This document shows positions 21,334 through 30,881 of a DNA stretch of 64,000 bases, one piece after another (position 1 is the first letter of the stretch; each line of letters opens with the position of its first letter). Under the pieces are notes generated by a model that saw only the letters and a program-made list of their open reading frames with translations, searched no databases and was not told the origin of the DNA. This DNA is from Actinomycetospora sp. TBRC 11914 (GTDB lineage: Bacteria > Actinomycetota > Actinomycetes > Mycobacteriales > Pseudonocardiaceae), in assembly GCF_012933465.1 (NCBI RefSeq), contig NZ_JABBND010000018.1, positions 81,473-145,472 of the forward strand. Reading direction: 5' to 3'. Position numbers and translations under genes: made by a program.

Positions 21334-22644
21334 ATGACCGCCGACGAGGCCCCCGACGACCACCGGCCGTCCCCCGCTCCTCGCAACGAGGTCCGGGGGG
21401 CGGCCGGTGTCGCGTCCGAGGCCGTCGACATCGTGTCGCGCCCCGTCGAGGGCACCCACCGCGCGATCTCCGACGCGGTCTTCGCCGCGCTGCGCAAGGT
21501 GGGCCTGGGCCCGGCGTCGAGACCCGTGCAGGTGGTCCACGACGGCATCGCCGGCGGGGTCTACACCGCGGTGCGCGGGATCGGGCACGCCGCGGGCACC
21601 GGGGCGGGCCTGGCCGCCGAGCTGTACCGCACCGCGTCCGGGCGCGCCGACTGGACGCCCATCACGTCGCGTCCCGCCGGAGCGGTGCTCACGGGGGCGG
21701 TGAACGGCCTGGTCGGCGACCACATGGTCGCGCTGCACAACGACCTCGCCGTCCCGATGGCGCTCTACACCTCGACGACCGACGCCGAGGGCGAGGCCCG
21801 CCACGCCGAGCTCCCGATCGCGTCGACGGCGGCCATCCGCGCGCTCGTCGCCGACCACCCCGAGCGCGACCTGGGCCACGTCGTGCTCTTCGTCCACGGC
21901 CTCGGCGAGACCGAGCACGCGTGGCGGCTGGCCGACTCCGACAGCGCGGGGGAGGGCTACGCCGAGCGCATCGCCTCGAGCGTCGGCGCCGTGCCCCTGC
22001 TGCTGCGCTACAACACCGGCATGCGGATCGCCCACAACGGCGCCGCGCTGTCGGTCCTGCTGGCCGAGCTCGCCGAGCGCTGGCCGGTGCCGATCCGGCG
22101 GCTCGACCTCGTCGGGCACTCCATGGGCGGGCTGGTGCTCCGCCACGCCTGCCACGCCGCGGTGGTGGCCGGCGAGCCGTGGGTGCACACGGTCCGCCGC
22201 ATGGTCTACCTCGGCTCGCCCCACCGCGGCGCGCCGCTGGCCCACCGGGTCGACCAGCTGGCGACCCGGCTCGCGAAGTACGCGCAGTCGCGCACGTGGG
22301 GCGAGTTCCTCGACCGCCGCTCGGCCGGCATCCGCGACCTCGTCGCCGGCGTCGCCGACACCGACGTGCCGCTGCTCGCGCACTCCACCCACCACGGCGT
22401 CGCCGCCTCGGTGACCGCCAGCGAGCACCACCCGCTGGCGAACATCCTCGGCGACCTGCTGGTGCCGGTGGACTCGGCGCGGGGTGCGGTCACCGACGTC
22501 GAGACGCTCCCCTCGTCGCACCACTTCCACCTGCTCAACGACCCCCGCATCCACGCCCACCTGCTGCGGTGGCTGGCCCCCGACGAGCCCGGCGACGAGC
22601 ACGACGAGAAGCCCCTCGACGACGCGCACGACGGCGAGGGGTGA
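21334..22644 (+). CDS. Alpha/beta hydrolase, lipase/PGAP1-like
   Basis: Predicted serine hydrolase of 436 residues, probably an esterase or lipase; substrate unknown. The nucleophile elbow is GHSMGG in LDLVGHSMGGLVLRH, the oxyanion-hole side is VLFVHGLGETEHAW, and LNDPRIHAHLLRWL near the end offers a candidate catalytic His. The N-terminal 120 residues form an amphipathic helical region (VASEAVDIVSRPVEGTHRAI) with no clear signal peptide. The C-terminus is acidic. It lies inside the proteasome locus between mpa and dop, and its stop overlaps the start of the exporter gene (GTGA). Confidence 0.78.
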   Translation: MTADEAPDDHRPSPAPRNEVRGAAGVASEAVDIVSRPVEGTHRAISDAVFAALRKVGLGPASRPVQVVHDGIAGGVYTAVRGIGHAAGTGAGLAAELYRTASGRADWTPITSRPAGAVLTGAVNGLVGDHMVALHNDLAVPMALYTSTTDAEGEARHAELPIASTAAIRALVADHPERDLGHVVLFVHGLGETEHAWRLADSDSAGEGYAERIASSVGAVPLLLRYNTGMRIAHNGAALSVLLAELAERWPVPIRRLDLVGHSMGGLVLRHACHAAVVAGEPWVHTVRRMVYLGSPHRGAPLAHRVDQLATRLAKYAQSRTWGEFLDRRSAGIRDLVAGVADTDVPLLAHSTHHGVAASVTASEHHPLANILGDLLVPVDSARGAVTDVETLPSSHHFHLLNDPRIHAHLLRWLAPDEPGDEHDEKPLDDAHDGEG

Positions 22645-23933
22645 GCGGCCCGCCCGGACGCCTGCGGCGGGTCGCCCGCACGGCGGTGCTGGGCGGCCTG
22701 ACCGGCGTCGCCCCGCTCTCGATCGACACCTACCTGCCCGCGCTGCCGGGCGTCACCCGTGACCTGCGCGCCTCCGCGCCGCTGGTCGCGCTCACCCTGA
22801 CCGCGGTCGTCGTCGGGCTCGCCGTCGGCCAGCTCGTCGCGGGGCCGCTCTCGGACGTCCTCGGGCGCCGCGGCCCGCTGCTGGCCGGCGCGGTCGGGTT
22901 CGCCGTCCTGTCGGGAGCGTGTGCCCTGGCGCCCGACGTCGGGACCCTGGTCGTGCTGCGGCTCGGCCAGGGACTGCTCGGGGCGGTCGGGATCGTGCTG
23001 GCCCGGGCCGTCGTCCGGGACCTCTACGACGGCCCGGCGGCCGCGCGGGGGTTCGCGGCGCTGATGCTCGTCTCCGGGGTCGCGCCGATCGTCGCGCCGG
23101 TGGTCGGCGGCCAGCTGCTGCGCGTCACGTCCTGGCGCGGGGTCTTCGTCGTGCTCGCCGTGCTCGGCGCGGTGCTCGCCGTCGGGGTGCTCGCCGCGGT
23201 GCCCGAGACGCTGCCGCGCGCGGCGCGGGCGCGCGGGGACGGGGCCGGGGGAGCGGCGGCGGGGCTGCGGACCACGGCGACGGCGTTCCGGATCCTGCTC
23301 GCCGACCGGCGCGTCCTGGCGTGCGTGTCCGCCGCCGGGCTCGGCTTCGCCGCCATGTTCGCCTACATCTCGGGCTCCACCTTCGTCCTGCAGGGCCTCT
23401 ACGGGCTGAGCCCGCAGGCGTTCAGCGGGGTGTTCGCGGTGAACTCGGTGGGGATCGTCGCGGCCACCCAGGTCGCGGGGCGCCTCGTCGCCGCCGGGCG
23501 GCTCGCCCCGGCGCGGGCGGTCGCGATCGGCCTGGTCACGGCGTGTACCGGCTCGACCGCCGTCCTCGTCGGCGCGCTGACCCCCGCCGGGCCGTGGGCG
23601 CTGGTCCCGGGCCTGTTCGTCACCGTGTGCGGGGTCGGGTTCGTGCTGCCCTCCGCGACGACCCTCGCGCTCGCCGGGCACCCGTCGCGCGCCGGGAGCG
23701 CGTCGGCGCTGCTCGGGACCTCGCAGTTCCTGGTGGGCGGGTTCACCTCGCCGCTGGTCGGCATCGGCGGCGGGCGCAGCGCGGTCCCGATGGGCACGAC
23801 GATGGTCGTGGCCGCCGTGCTCGGGCTCGTGGTGTTCGCGCTGGTGTGGCGGCGGGCACCGTCCGTCGATCCCGACGCACCCGATCCCGCCGGGTCCGCC
23901 CGGGCCACGGCGGTGCAACCCTCCGACAACTAG
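22641..23933 (+). CDS. MFS exporter, Bcr/CflA family
   Basis: Twelve-helix drug/H+ antiporter-type membrane protein of 430 residues. Bcr/CflA features are the first-helix segment [17 protein letters not shown], loop motif [14 protein letters not shown], and helix-four motif [23 protein letters not shown]. The exported compound is unknown. GTG 22641 overlaps the upstream hydrolase stop, so the two are translationally coupled; a hydrolase-exporter pair could detoxify an ester-containing compound (inference). Its TAG stop forms the first half of the dop -10 element. Confidence 0.88.
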   Translation: MSGPPGRLRRVARTAVLGGLTGVAPLSIDTYLPALPGVTRDLRASAPLVALTLTAVVVGLAVGQLVAGPLSDVLGRRGPLLAGAVGFAVLSGACALAPDVGTLVVLRLGQGLLGAVGIVLARAVVRDLYDGPAAARGFAALMLVSGVAPIVAPVVGGQLLRVTSWRGVFVVLAVLGAVLAVGVLAAVPETLPRAARARGDGAGGAAAGLRTTATAFRILLADRRVLACVSAAGLGFAAMFAYISGSTFVLQGLYGLSPQAFSGVFAVNSVGIVAATQVAGRLVAAGRLAPARAVAIGLVTACTGSTAVLVGALTPAGPWALVPGLFVTVCGVGFVLPSATTLALAGHPSRAGSASALLGTSQFLVGGFTSPLVGIGGGRSAVPMGTTMVVAAVLGLVVFALVWRRAPSVDPDAPDPAGSARATAVQPSDN

Positions 23934-23936
23934 GGT
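23931..23936 (+). promoter_or_regulatory. Leaderless -10 element (TAGGGT) for dop, overlapping a stop codon
   Basis: TAGGGT is followed by 7 nt and ATG 23944. Its first three bases are the TAG stop of the upstream exporter gene. Confidence 0.65.
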
Positions 23937-23943
23937 CGAGGGC

Positions 23944-25461
23944 ATGACTGCGCGCCGCATCATGGGCACCGAGATCGAGTACGGGATCTCCGTCCCGGGT
24001 GACCCGACGGCGAACCCCGTCATCACCTCCACGCAGGTCGTCCTGGCCTACGCCGCGGCGGCCGAGGTCCCGCGCGCCCGGCGGGCCCGCTGGGACTACG
24101 AGGTGGAGTCGCCGCTGCGAGACGCGCGGGGCTTCGACCTGGGCCCCAGCGCCGGCCCGCCGCCGGACACCGGGGACCTCGACGACCTCGGGGCCGCCAA
24201 CGTCATCCTCACCAACGGGGCCCGGCTCTACGTCGACCACGCGCACCCGGAGTTCTCCGCGCCCGAGGTCACCACCCCGCGCGGCGCCGTCATCTGGGAC
24301 AAGGCCGGCGAGCGGGTGATGGAGGACGCCGCCGAGCGCGCGGCCACCGTCCCGGGCACCGGCCGCATCCAGCTCTACAAGAACAACATCGACGGCAAGG
24401 GCGCCTCGTACGGCTCCCACGAGAACTACCTGTGCGCCCGCCAGACGCCGTTCCCGGCGATCATCACGGGGCTCACGCCGTTCTTCGTCTCGCGCCAGGT
24501 CGTGACGGGCGCCGGCCGCGTCGGCCTGGGCGCCTCCGGCGACGAGCCCGGCTACCAGCTCTCGCAGCGCGCGGACTACATCGAGGTCGAGGTCGGCCTG
24601 GAGACCACGCTCAAGCGCGGCATCATCAACACCCGCGACGAGCCGCACGCCGACGCCGACAAGTACCGGCGCCTGCACGTCATCATCGGCGACGCCAACC
24701 TCTCCGAGTACTCGACGTTCCTCAAGGTGGGGACGACGGCGCTGGTGCTCTCGATGATCGAGGACGGCATCCGCTTCGACGACCTGCGCCTGCTCGAGCC
24801 GGTGCGCTCGGTGCACCGCATCAGCCACGACCCGACCCTGCAGACCACGGTCGAGCTGGCGAACGGCAGCACGATGACCGCCCTGGAGCTCCAGCGGCAG
24901 TACTTCGAGCGCGCCTGGAAGCACGAGGAGGAGACCCAGGGCGGCGAGGTCGACGAGATGACCCGGGAGGTCCTCGACGTCTGGGGCCAGGCCCTCGACG
25001 ACCTCGAGCAGGACCCGATGCGCTGCGCCGACCGGCTGGACTGGGTGGCCAAGCTCAAGCTCCTGCAGAGCTACCGCGACCGCGACAACCTGCCCTGGGA
25101 CTCGCCGAAGCTCTCGCTGATCGACCTGCAGTACTCCGACGTGCGGCAGGCCAAGGGGCTCTACAACCGGCTGGTCACCCGCGGGTCGATCAAGCGGCTG
25201 GTCAGCGAGGACGACGTCCGCGCGGCGGTCACGGAGCCGCCGGAGGACACCCGGGCCTACTTCCGCGGCCGCTGCCTGGAGCGCTACCCGACCGAGGTCG
25301 CGGCCGCGTCGTGGGACTCGGTCATCTTCGACCTCGGGCGGGAGTCGCTGGTGCGGATCCCCACCCTGGAGCCGTTGCGCGGCACCCGGCGCCACGTCGG
25401 GGAGCTCATCGACAACTCCTCGAACGCGACCGCCCTCGTCGAGGCCCTCACCCGGGGCTGA
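23944..25461 (+). CDS. dop: Pup deamidase/depupylase
   Basis: Converts the C-terminal Gln of Pup to Glu and also removes Pup from tagged proteins. The 505-residue carboxylate-amine ligase fold starts with GTEIEYGI (Glu10 and Glu12 are metal ligands). The catalytic Asp is Asp98 in [11 protein letters not shown], and the nucleotide site is [21 protein letters not shown]. The extra stretch at about 41-80 ([15 protein letters not shown] onward) is the Dop-loop that distinguishes Dop from the paralogue PafA. It is 88 bp upstream of pup. Cytoplasmic. Confidence 0.96.
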   Translation: MTARRIMGTEIEYGISVPGDPTANPVITSTQVVLAYAAAAEVPRARRARWDYEVESPLRDARGFDLGPSAGPPPDTGDLDDLGAANVILTNGARLYVDHAHPEFSAPEVTTPRGAVIWDKAGERVMEDAAERAATVPGTGRIQLYKNNIDGKGASYGSHENYLCARQTPFPAIITGLTPFFVSRQVVTGAGRVGLGASGDEPGYQLSQRADYIEVEVGLETTLKRGIINTRDEPHADADKYRRLHVIIGDANLSEYSTFLKVGTTALVLSMIEDGIRFDDLRLLEPVRSVHRISHDPTLQTTVELANGSTMTALELQRQYFERAWKHEEETQGGEVDEMTREVLDVWGQALDDLEQDPMRCADRLDWVAKLKLLQSYRDRDNLPWDSPKLSLIDLQYSDVRQAKGLYNRLVTRGSIKRLVSEDDVRAAVTEPPEDTRAYFRGRCLERYPTEVAAASWDSVIFDLGRESLVRIPTLEPLRGTRRHVGELIDNSSNATALVEALTRG

Positions 25462-25507
25462 CGCGGACCCGGTGATGTTCGTCCCGCGACGCGGGCCCAC
25501 GGCCGGG

Positions 25508-25513
25508 TAGGGT
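25508..25513 (+). promoter_or_regulatory. -10 element (TAGGGT) upstream of pup
   Basis: TAGGGT lies about 37 nt before ATG 25550, predicting a leader of about 30 nt with RBS GGGAGG. Unlike most neighbours, pup would be led and SD-dependent. Confidence 0.5.
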
Positions 25514-25549
25514 TCTACACGGCAACACCTTGCACACCGGGAGGCAGCC

Positions 25550-25744
25550 ATGGCGCAGGAACAGACCCAGCGGCAGGGCGGTGGCGACGACGGCGACGGC
25601 GGCGAGGACACCACCGCCGCCGGCCAGGAGCGCCGGGAGAAGCTCGGCGAGGACACCGACACGATCCTCGACGAGATCGACGACGTGCTCGAGGAGAACG
25701 CCGAGGACTTCGTGCGTGCCTACGTGCAGAAGGGTGGGCAGTGA
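25550..25744 (+). CDS. pup: Prokaryotic ubiquitin-like protein Pup
   Basis: Small, largely disordered tag of 64 residues that is ligated through its C-terminal side chain to lysines of target proteins. It begins MAQEQTQRQGGG and is very rich in Asp, Glu, Gly and Gln. The helix-forming part (REKLGEDTDTILDEIDDVLE) binds Mpa. It ends VQKGGQ: the terminal Gln must be deamidated by Dop to Glu before PafA can use it, consistent with the dop gene next door. Confidence 0.97.
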   Translation: MAQEQTQRQGGGDDGDGGEDTTAAGQERREKLGEDTDTILDEIDDVLEENAEDFVRAYVQKGGQ

Positions 25745-25805
25745 CCCCACTCCCCGCGCCCTGACGGCGCGGTGAGTCGGCAGTGCGGGCGCGGCGGGCC
25801 GGGAC

Positions 25806-25811
25806 TAGGGT
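25806..25811 (+). promoter_or_regulatory. -10 element (TAGGGT) upstream of prcB
   Basis: TAGGGT lies 75 nt before ATG 25887, predicting a separate promoter for prcBA with a leader of about 69 nt and RBS AGAGGAG. Confidence 0.45.
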
Positions 25812-25886
25812 TCCGGCCCGCCGTGTCTCGTCGGGGCACGTCCACCGCAGGACTGGTCTTCACGAGAAGAGGAGCGACGACCGCCG

Positions 25887-26735
25887 ATGGAGCACTCGAC
25901 GTCCCGGCTCAGCCCGGGGCTCCCCGCCGCGTACTTCGACGCCGGCACGTCGTCGTTCGTCGACTTCCTCTCGTCGGTCCGGCCCGACCTGCTGCCCTCC
26001 TCGGACGGGCGCGGGCTGACCCCGGAGGGCGTCGCCACGGTGCCCCACGGCACCACGATCGTCGCGGCCGTCTACTCCGGCGGCGTCGTCATCGCCGGTG
26101 ACCGGCGCGCCACCATGGGCAACCTGATTTCCCAGCGCGACATGGAGAAGGTCTACGTCACCGACGACTGGTCCGCGGCCGGGATCGCCGGCACCGCGGG
26201 CCTGGCCGTCGACGCGATCCGGCTCTTCACCGTCGAGCTGCAGCACTACGAGAAGCTCGAGGGCGTCCCGCTCACCTTCGACGGCAAGTCGAACAAGCTG
26301 GCCTCGATGATCCGCGGCAACCTCGGCGCCGCGATGCAGGGTCTGTCGTTCGTGCCGCTGTTCGCGGGCTACGACCCCGACGCGACCGACCCGGCGCGGG
26401 CCGGCCGGATCGTGTCGTTCGACGTGGTCGGCGGGCGGTACGAGGAGCACGACGGGTACGCCTCGGTCGGCTCCGGGTCGCTGTTCGCGCGGTCGTCGCT
26501 GAAGAAGGTGCACGACCCGGACGGCGACCGCGACGCGTGCGTGCGCGCCGTCGTCGAGTCGCTCTACGACGCCGCCGACGACGACTCCGCGACGGGCGGG
26601 CCGGACTCGGTGCGCCACATCTACCCCATCGTCGTCGCCATCGACGCCGAGGGCGCCGTGCGGCTGCCGCACGAGGAGGTCCAGACGGTCGCCGAGGCCG
26701 TCATCGCCGGCCGTCGTGAGCGCCGCGGCGGCTGA
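25887..26735 (+). CDS. prcB: 20S proteasome beta subunit
   Basis: Catalytic subunit of the 20S proteasome. The 282 residues include a 55-residue propeptide ([20 protein letters not shown] to TVPHG). Autocleavage at Gly55-Thr56 exposes the N-terminal Thr nucleophile ([21 protein letters not shown]), giving a mature chain of about 227 residues. The other catalytic residues are the Asp of GDRRAT and the Lys of DMEKVY. The propeptide resembles the mycobacterial one that gates assembly. prcA follows 61 nt downstream, so the two should be co-transcribed. Confidence 0.96.
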   Translation: MEHSTSRLSPGLPAAYFDAGTSSFVDFLSSVRPDLLPSSDGRGLTPEGVATVPHGTTIVAAVYSGGVVIAGDRRATMGNLISQRDMEKVYVTDDWSAAGIAGTAGLAVDAIRLFTVELQHYEKLEGVPLTFDGKSNKLASMIRGNLGAAMQGLSFVPLFAGYDPDATDPARAGRIVSFDVVGGRYEEHDGYASVGSGSLFARSSLKKVHDPDGDRDACVRAVVESLYDAADDDSATGGPDSVRHIYPIVVAIDAEGAVRLPHEEVQTVAEAVIAGRRERRGG

Positions 26736-26796
26736 CGCCCGACGCACCGCACCCCACCCGACACCCGCACCACCTCGGCAGAGGAGCCCGCCCGCC

Positions 26797-27591
26797 ATGA
26801 CGATGCCGTTCTACGCGTCGGTCGACCAGCTGATGCGCGACCGCTCGGAGCTCGCCCGCAAGGGCATCTCCCGCGGGCGCAGCGTGGTGGTGCTGACGTG
26901 CGCCGACGGCGTGCTGTTCGTCGCGGAGAACCGCTCGAAGTCGCTGCGCAAGGTCTCCGAGATCTACGACCAGCTCGGGTTCGCCGCGGTCGGGCGCTAC
27001 AACGAGTTCGAGAACCTCCGCCGCGCCGGCATCCGCTACGCCGACGTGCAGGGCTACTCCTACGACCGGCGCGACGTCTCCGGCCGCGCCCTGGCCAACG
27101 CCTACGCCCAGATCCTCGGCGCGAGCTTCATCGAGCAGCAGAAGCCCTTCGAGGTGGAGCTGTGCGTCGCGGCGGTCGGGGAGACCCCGGACCGCGACCA
27201 GCTCTTCCGCATCACCTACGACGGCTCGATCTCCGACGAGCCGCAGTTCGTGGTAATGGGCGGGACCACCGAGCCGGTCTCGGCCGCGCTGCGCTCGTCC
27301 TACGAGGACGGGCTGGACACCCGCGCCGCCCTGCGGATCGCCCTCGACGCCCTGCAGGCCCAGAACGGCTCGTCCTCGTCGTCCGAGGAGCGCAACCTCG
27401 GCGTCGACGCCCTCGAGGTCGCGCTGCTCGACCGGACCCGGCGCCCGCGGCGGGCCTTCCGCCGGCTCTCCGGGACCGCGCTCGCCGACCTGCTGCCCGA
27501 CGGTGCCGCCGCGGCGGACGCGTCGGAGGCCCCGGCCGAGGACACCGGCGCGGGCGACGAGGTGTCGGGCGCCGGCGGCGCGGACGCCTGA
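26797..27591 (+). CDS. prcA: 20S proteasome alpha subunit
   Basis: Outer-ring subunit of the 20S proteasome that forms the gate and docks Mpa. The 264-residue protein begins [20 protein letters not shown] and has the alpha-type segment [24 protein letters not shown], with no N-terminal catalytic Thr. The acidic Ala/Glu/Gly-rich tail after about residue 230 is disordered. ATG 26797 is preferred because GAGGAG lies 10 nt upstream; ATG 26803 is possible and would make the N-terminus MPFYAS. Convergent with the PAP2 fusion gene downstream. Confidence 0.95.
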   Translation: MTMPFYASVDQLMRDRSELARKGISRGRSVVVLTCADGVLFVAENRSKSLRKVSEIYDQLGFAAVGRYNEFENLRRAGIRYADVQGYSYDRRDVSGRALANAYAQILGASFIEQQKPFEVELCVAAVGETPDRDQLFRITYDGSISDEPQFVVMGGTTEPVSAALRSSYEDGLDTRAALRIALDALQAQNGSSSSSEERNLGVDALEVALLDRTRRPRRAFRRLSGTALADLLPDGAAAADASEAPAEDTGAGDEVSGAGGADA

Positions 27592-27698
27592 CGCCCGGGG
27601 GCGTTCCCGGCCCCGCGCGGGAGCAATGGCGCATTCCTGCCGTCGAGCGCGAGGACGGCGCCGTTCGCCCACCGAGCGGGCCGGCCCCCGCCCCGCGG

Positions 27699-29309
27699 TC
27701 ACCAGGCGGCGGTGCGGTCCGGCCAGCGGGTCTCGTCGCGCCGGTAGACCGGCACCGGGTGCTGGGCCACCGAGAAGCACAGTCGCTCGCCGGAGACCAT
27801 CACCTCGCCGTCGGTCGCGACCTCGACCGGGCCCTCGAGCAGCTCGACGTCGAGCGTGGTCGCGGTGTGCTCGACGTAGGTCCGGATGTGGCCGAGGGTG
27901 CCCAGCAGCAGCCCGACGATCGCCCGGGCCCGCGAGAAGCGGCGGTCGGCGCGCAGGTAGCGGACCTCGAGCAGCCCGGTGTCCAGGCGCGGCCGGTAGG
28001 ACGGCGTCATGCCCGACGGGGCGTAGGGCCCGTTGCCGACGAAGAGCATCCACACCGGGGTCTCGACGCCGTCGATGCGGCACCGGATCGGCCGGGCGCG
28101 CCACAGCGTGAGGATCAGCGCGGCCGACGCGGCGGGCCACTTGCCCCAGCGGTCCTGCCACTGCTCGCGCAGCCGGACCATCTCGGGGTAGCCGCCGAAG
28201 GACGCCGTGTTGACGAACACGGTGCGCTCGCCGCCGTCGGGGCCGGTGGACGCCGAGTAGGCGTGCAGCTCGGCGATGTCGACCGCGACCGCCTCCCCGG
28301 CGCCGGTGGCGTCGACGACCTCCTGCAGGTCGTACACCCCGACGTCCCGGCCGAAGTGATTGAGCGTCCCGGCCGGCATGACGGCCAGCGGGAGGTCGAG
28401 GTCCTCGGCGATCCGGGCCGCGGCGGCCACCGACCCGTCGCCCCCGGCGATGCCGAGCGCCCGGGTGTCGGGGTGGCCGGCCGCCTCCTTGAGCAGGGCG
28501 ATGAGGTCGTCGCCCGGGTCGAGGCGGACCAGGTGGGCCTTCGGGAGCCGGTCGGCGATCTCCTCGACCGGGTCGGTGCCCGGGCGCCCGGACCCGGAGT
28601 TGACGACCATCGAGAGCCCCTCGCCGTCGACCAGCTCCGGGGCGTCGGCCCACGGCCGGGCGACCGCCTCGTCGATCGGGCGCCGGGGCAGCCAGCGCTG
28701 GGTGACCAGGGCGACGCCGGCACCGAGCGCCGAGCCCACCGCGACGTCGCTGGTCCAGTGCACCCCGACGTGGATCCGGGAGTACGCGACGGTGGCCGCG
28801 AGAGGCGCGAGCACGGCTCCGGTCTTCGGGCTCTCCAGCGCCACCCCGACGGCGAAGGCCATCGCCGAGGCCGAGTGCCCGGAGGGGAACGACGACGAGG
28901 TGGGCCGGTCCGGGAGGGCGCGCACCGAGGGCAGCAGGTCCGCGGCCGGGCGGCGGCGGGGCACCAGCGGCTTGAGGACGACGTTCGCGGCCAGGCTCGC
29001 CAGGCCGATCCCCATCACCCCGCGGGTGGCCCCGCGACGGGTGCGGCGGGTGCCGGCGGCGAGCACACAGGCCGTCGCGAACCACAGCCAGCTGTGGTTG
29101 GCCGAGCGGGTGAGGGCGAGCAGCGCGTCGTCGGCGGCGGTGGGGGGCAGGCGGCCGATCGCGGTGGTGATGCGGCGGTCGAGCCGGCCGACCGGGCGCA
29201 GCGTCCGGCGGCTGCGTCGCAGTCCGGCGCGCGCCCCGGCCGTGATGGTCTGGGGGAGGACCGCCTCGGCGGCCCCCCGCGCGCGGCGCACGCGCCGCCC
29301 TCGAAGCAT
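27699..29309 (-). CDS. PAP2 phosphatase fused to a diacylglycerol-kinase-like domain
   Basis: Membrane-associated fusion of 536 residues. The N-terminal half is a PAP2 lipid-phosphate phosphatase with [18 protein letters not shown] and [12 protein letters not shown], the three catalytic motifs, between hydrophobic helices. The C-terminal half is a diacylglycerol/lipid kinase catalytic domain with [15 protein letters not shown] (GGDGS nucleotide motif), [14 protein letters not shown] and a sugar-kinase-like end (TDGEVM). One polypeptide could thus both remove and add lipid phosphate; the substrate is not known. It lies in reverse orientation between prcA and pafA and starts 8 nt after a TAGGGT element. 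Confidence 0.88.
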   Translation of the reverse strand: MLRGRRVRRARGAAEAVLPQTITAGARAGLRRSRRTLRPVGRLDRRITTAIGRLPPTAADDALLALTRSANHSWLWFATACVLAAGTRRTRRGATRGVMGIGLASLAANVVLKPLVPRRRPAADLLPSVRALPDRPTSSSFPSGHSASAMAFAVGVALESPKTGAVLAPLAATVAYSRIHVGVHWTSDVAVGSALGAGVALVTQRWLPRRPIDEAVARPWADAPELVDGEGLSMVVNSGSGRPGTDPVEEIADRLPKAHLVRLDPGDDLIALLKEAAGHPDTRALGIAGGDGSVAAAARIAEDLDLPLAVMPAGTLNHFGRDVGVYDLQEVVDATGAGEAVAVDIAELHAYSASTGPDGGERTVFVNTASFGGYPEMVRLREQWQDRWGKWPAASAALILTLWRARPIRCRIDGVETPVWMLFVGNGPYAPSGMTPSYRPRLDTGLLEVRYLRADRRFSRARAIVGLLLGTLGHIRTYVEHTATTLDVELLEGPVEVATDGEVMVSGERLCFSVAQHPVPVYRRDETRWPDRTAAW

Positions 29310-29317
29310 GTGACGGC

Positions 29318-29323
29318 ACCCTA
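29318..29323 (-). promoter_or_regulatory. Leaderless -10 element (TAGGGT) for the PAP2-kinase fusion
   Basis: Minus-strand TAGGGT is followed by 8 nt and ATG 29309. Confidence 0.55.
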
Positions 29324-29397
29324 GACCCCGGTGTCCGGTTCACCGACGCACCGTCGTCGAGGCTGCGCGAAGGGGCTCACGAACGCCGTCGGTCGCT

Positions 29398-29403
29398 TAG
29401 GCT
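29398..29403 (+). promoter_or_regulatory. Leaderless -10 element (TAGGCT) for pafA
   Basis: TAGGCT is followed by 7 nt and ATG 29411; the GGAGG between them begins directly at the -10 end and would fall within 7 nt of the start, so partial SD use cannot be excluded. Confidence 0.6.
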
Positions 29404-29410
29404 GGAGGGC

Positions 29411-30769
29411 ATGCAGCGGCGGATCTACGGGGTCGAGACCGAGTTCGGGGTGACCTGCACCTTCCACGGTCAGCGTCGCCTCTCGCCGGACGAGGTGGCC
29501 CGCTACCTGTTCCGGCGGGTGGTCTCCTGGGGTCGTTCGTCCAACGTGTTCCTGCGCAACGGCTCGCGGCTCTACCTCGACGTGGGCTCGCACCCGGAGT
29601 ACGCCACCGCGGAGTGCGACTCGCTCGAGCAGCTCGTGGCGCACGACAAGGCGGGGGAGCGGATCCTCGAGGACCTGCTCCTCGACGCCGAGCGGCGCCT
29701 GGCCGACGAGGGCATCGGCGGCGACATCTTCCTGTTCAAGAACAACACCGACTCGGCGGGCAACTCCTACGGCTGCCACGAGAACTACCTCGTCGGGCGC
29801 TCCGGCGAGTTCTCCCGCATCGCGGACGTGCTGCTGCCGTTCCTGGTCACCCGCCAGCTCATCGCCGGCGCCGGGAAGGTGCTCCAGACCCCGCGCGGCG
29901 CGGTCTACTGCCTGTCCCAGCGCGCCGAGCACATCTGGGAGGGCGTCTCCTCCGCGACCACCCGCAGCCGCCCGATCATCAACACCCGCGACGAGCCGCA
30001 CGCCGACGCCGAGCGCTACCGCCGCCTGCACGTCATCGTCGGCGACTCGAACATGTCCGAGGTGACGACGCTGCTCAAGGTCGGCACCACGCACCTCGTG
30101 CTCGAGATGATCGAGCAGGGCATCCAGTTCCGGGACTTCACCCTGGACAACCCGATCCGCGCGATCCGCGAGATCAGCCACGACCTCACCGGCCGCCGCC
30201 CGGTGCGCCTCGCGGGCGGCCGCGAGGCCGGGGCGCTCGACATCCAGCGCGAGTACCACGCGCGGGCCGTCGAGCACGTCGCCCGGCGGGGGAGCGACCC
30301 GGTGACCGACCGGGTGCTCGAGCTGTGGGGCCGCACGCTCGACGCCGTCGAGCGCCAGGACCTCTCGCTCATCGACCGCGAGATCGACTGGGCGATCAAG
30401 CACAAGCTCGTCGAGCGCTACCGATCCCGCAGCGACCTCGGCCTCTCCAGCCCCCGCATCGCCCAGCTCGACCTCGCCTACCACGACATCCGCCGCGGCC
30501 GGGGCGTGTTCGACCTGCTGCAGCGCAAGGACCTGGTGGACCGGGTGACCGACGACGGCGAGATCGAGGCGGCCAAGGACACCCCGCCGCAGACCACCCG
30601 CGCGAAGCTGCGGGGCGACTTCATCGCCGCGGCCCAGAACGCCGGTCGCGATTTCACCGTGGATTGGGTCCACCTCAAACTGAACGACCAGGCCCAGCGA
30701 ACCGTCCTGTGCAAGGACCCCTTCCGTGCGGTGGACGAACGGGTGGACCGGCTGATCGCGACGCTGTAG
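29411..30769 (+). CDS. pafA: Pup ligase
   Basis: ATP-dependent ligase that couples the gamma-carboxylate of the C-terminal Glu of Pup to target lysines. The 452-residue paralogue of Dop has Glu9 in GVETEFGV as metal ligand, Asp57 in [13 protein letters not shown] as catalytic base, and [21 protein letters not shown] for nucleotide binding. The Dop-loop is absent, which separates it from the Dop gene 4 kb upstream. The C-terminal domain ([21 protein letters not shown]) is the PafA-type end. Cytoplasmic. Confidence 0.96.
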   Translation: MQRRIYGVETEFGVTCTFHGQRRLSPDEVARYLFRRVVSWGRSSNVFLRNGSRLYLDVGSHPEYATAECDSLEQLVAHDKAGERILEDLLLDAERRLADEGIGGDIFLFKNNTDSAGNSYGCHENYLVGRSGEFSRIADVLLPFLVTRQLIAGAGKVLQTPRGAVYCLSQRAEHIWEGVSSATTRSRPIINTRDEPHADAERYRRLHVIVGDSNMSEVTTLLKVGTTHLVLEMIEQGIQFRDFTLDNPIRAIREISHDLTGRRPVRLAGGREAGALDIQREYHARAVEHVARRGSDPVTDRVLELWGRTLDAVERQDLSLIDREIDWAIKHKLVERYRSRSDLGLSSPRIAQLDLAYHDIRRGRGVFDLLQRKDLVDRVTDDGEIEAAKDTPPQTTRAKLRGDFIAAAQNAGRDFTVDWVHLKLNDQAQRTVLCKDPFRAVDERVDRLIATL

Positions 30770-30881
30770 CGATCGTCACGCCGTCGGTGTGATCGGCCGG
30801 TCCGTCGGGGACCCGGCGTCGCGGATCTCCTCCGGACGTCGACCACTGCAGGATCCGAGCACCGAGGACGGCACCAGCACC

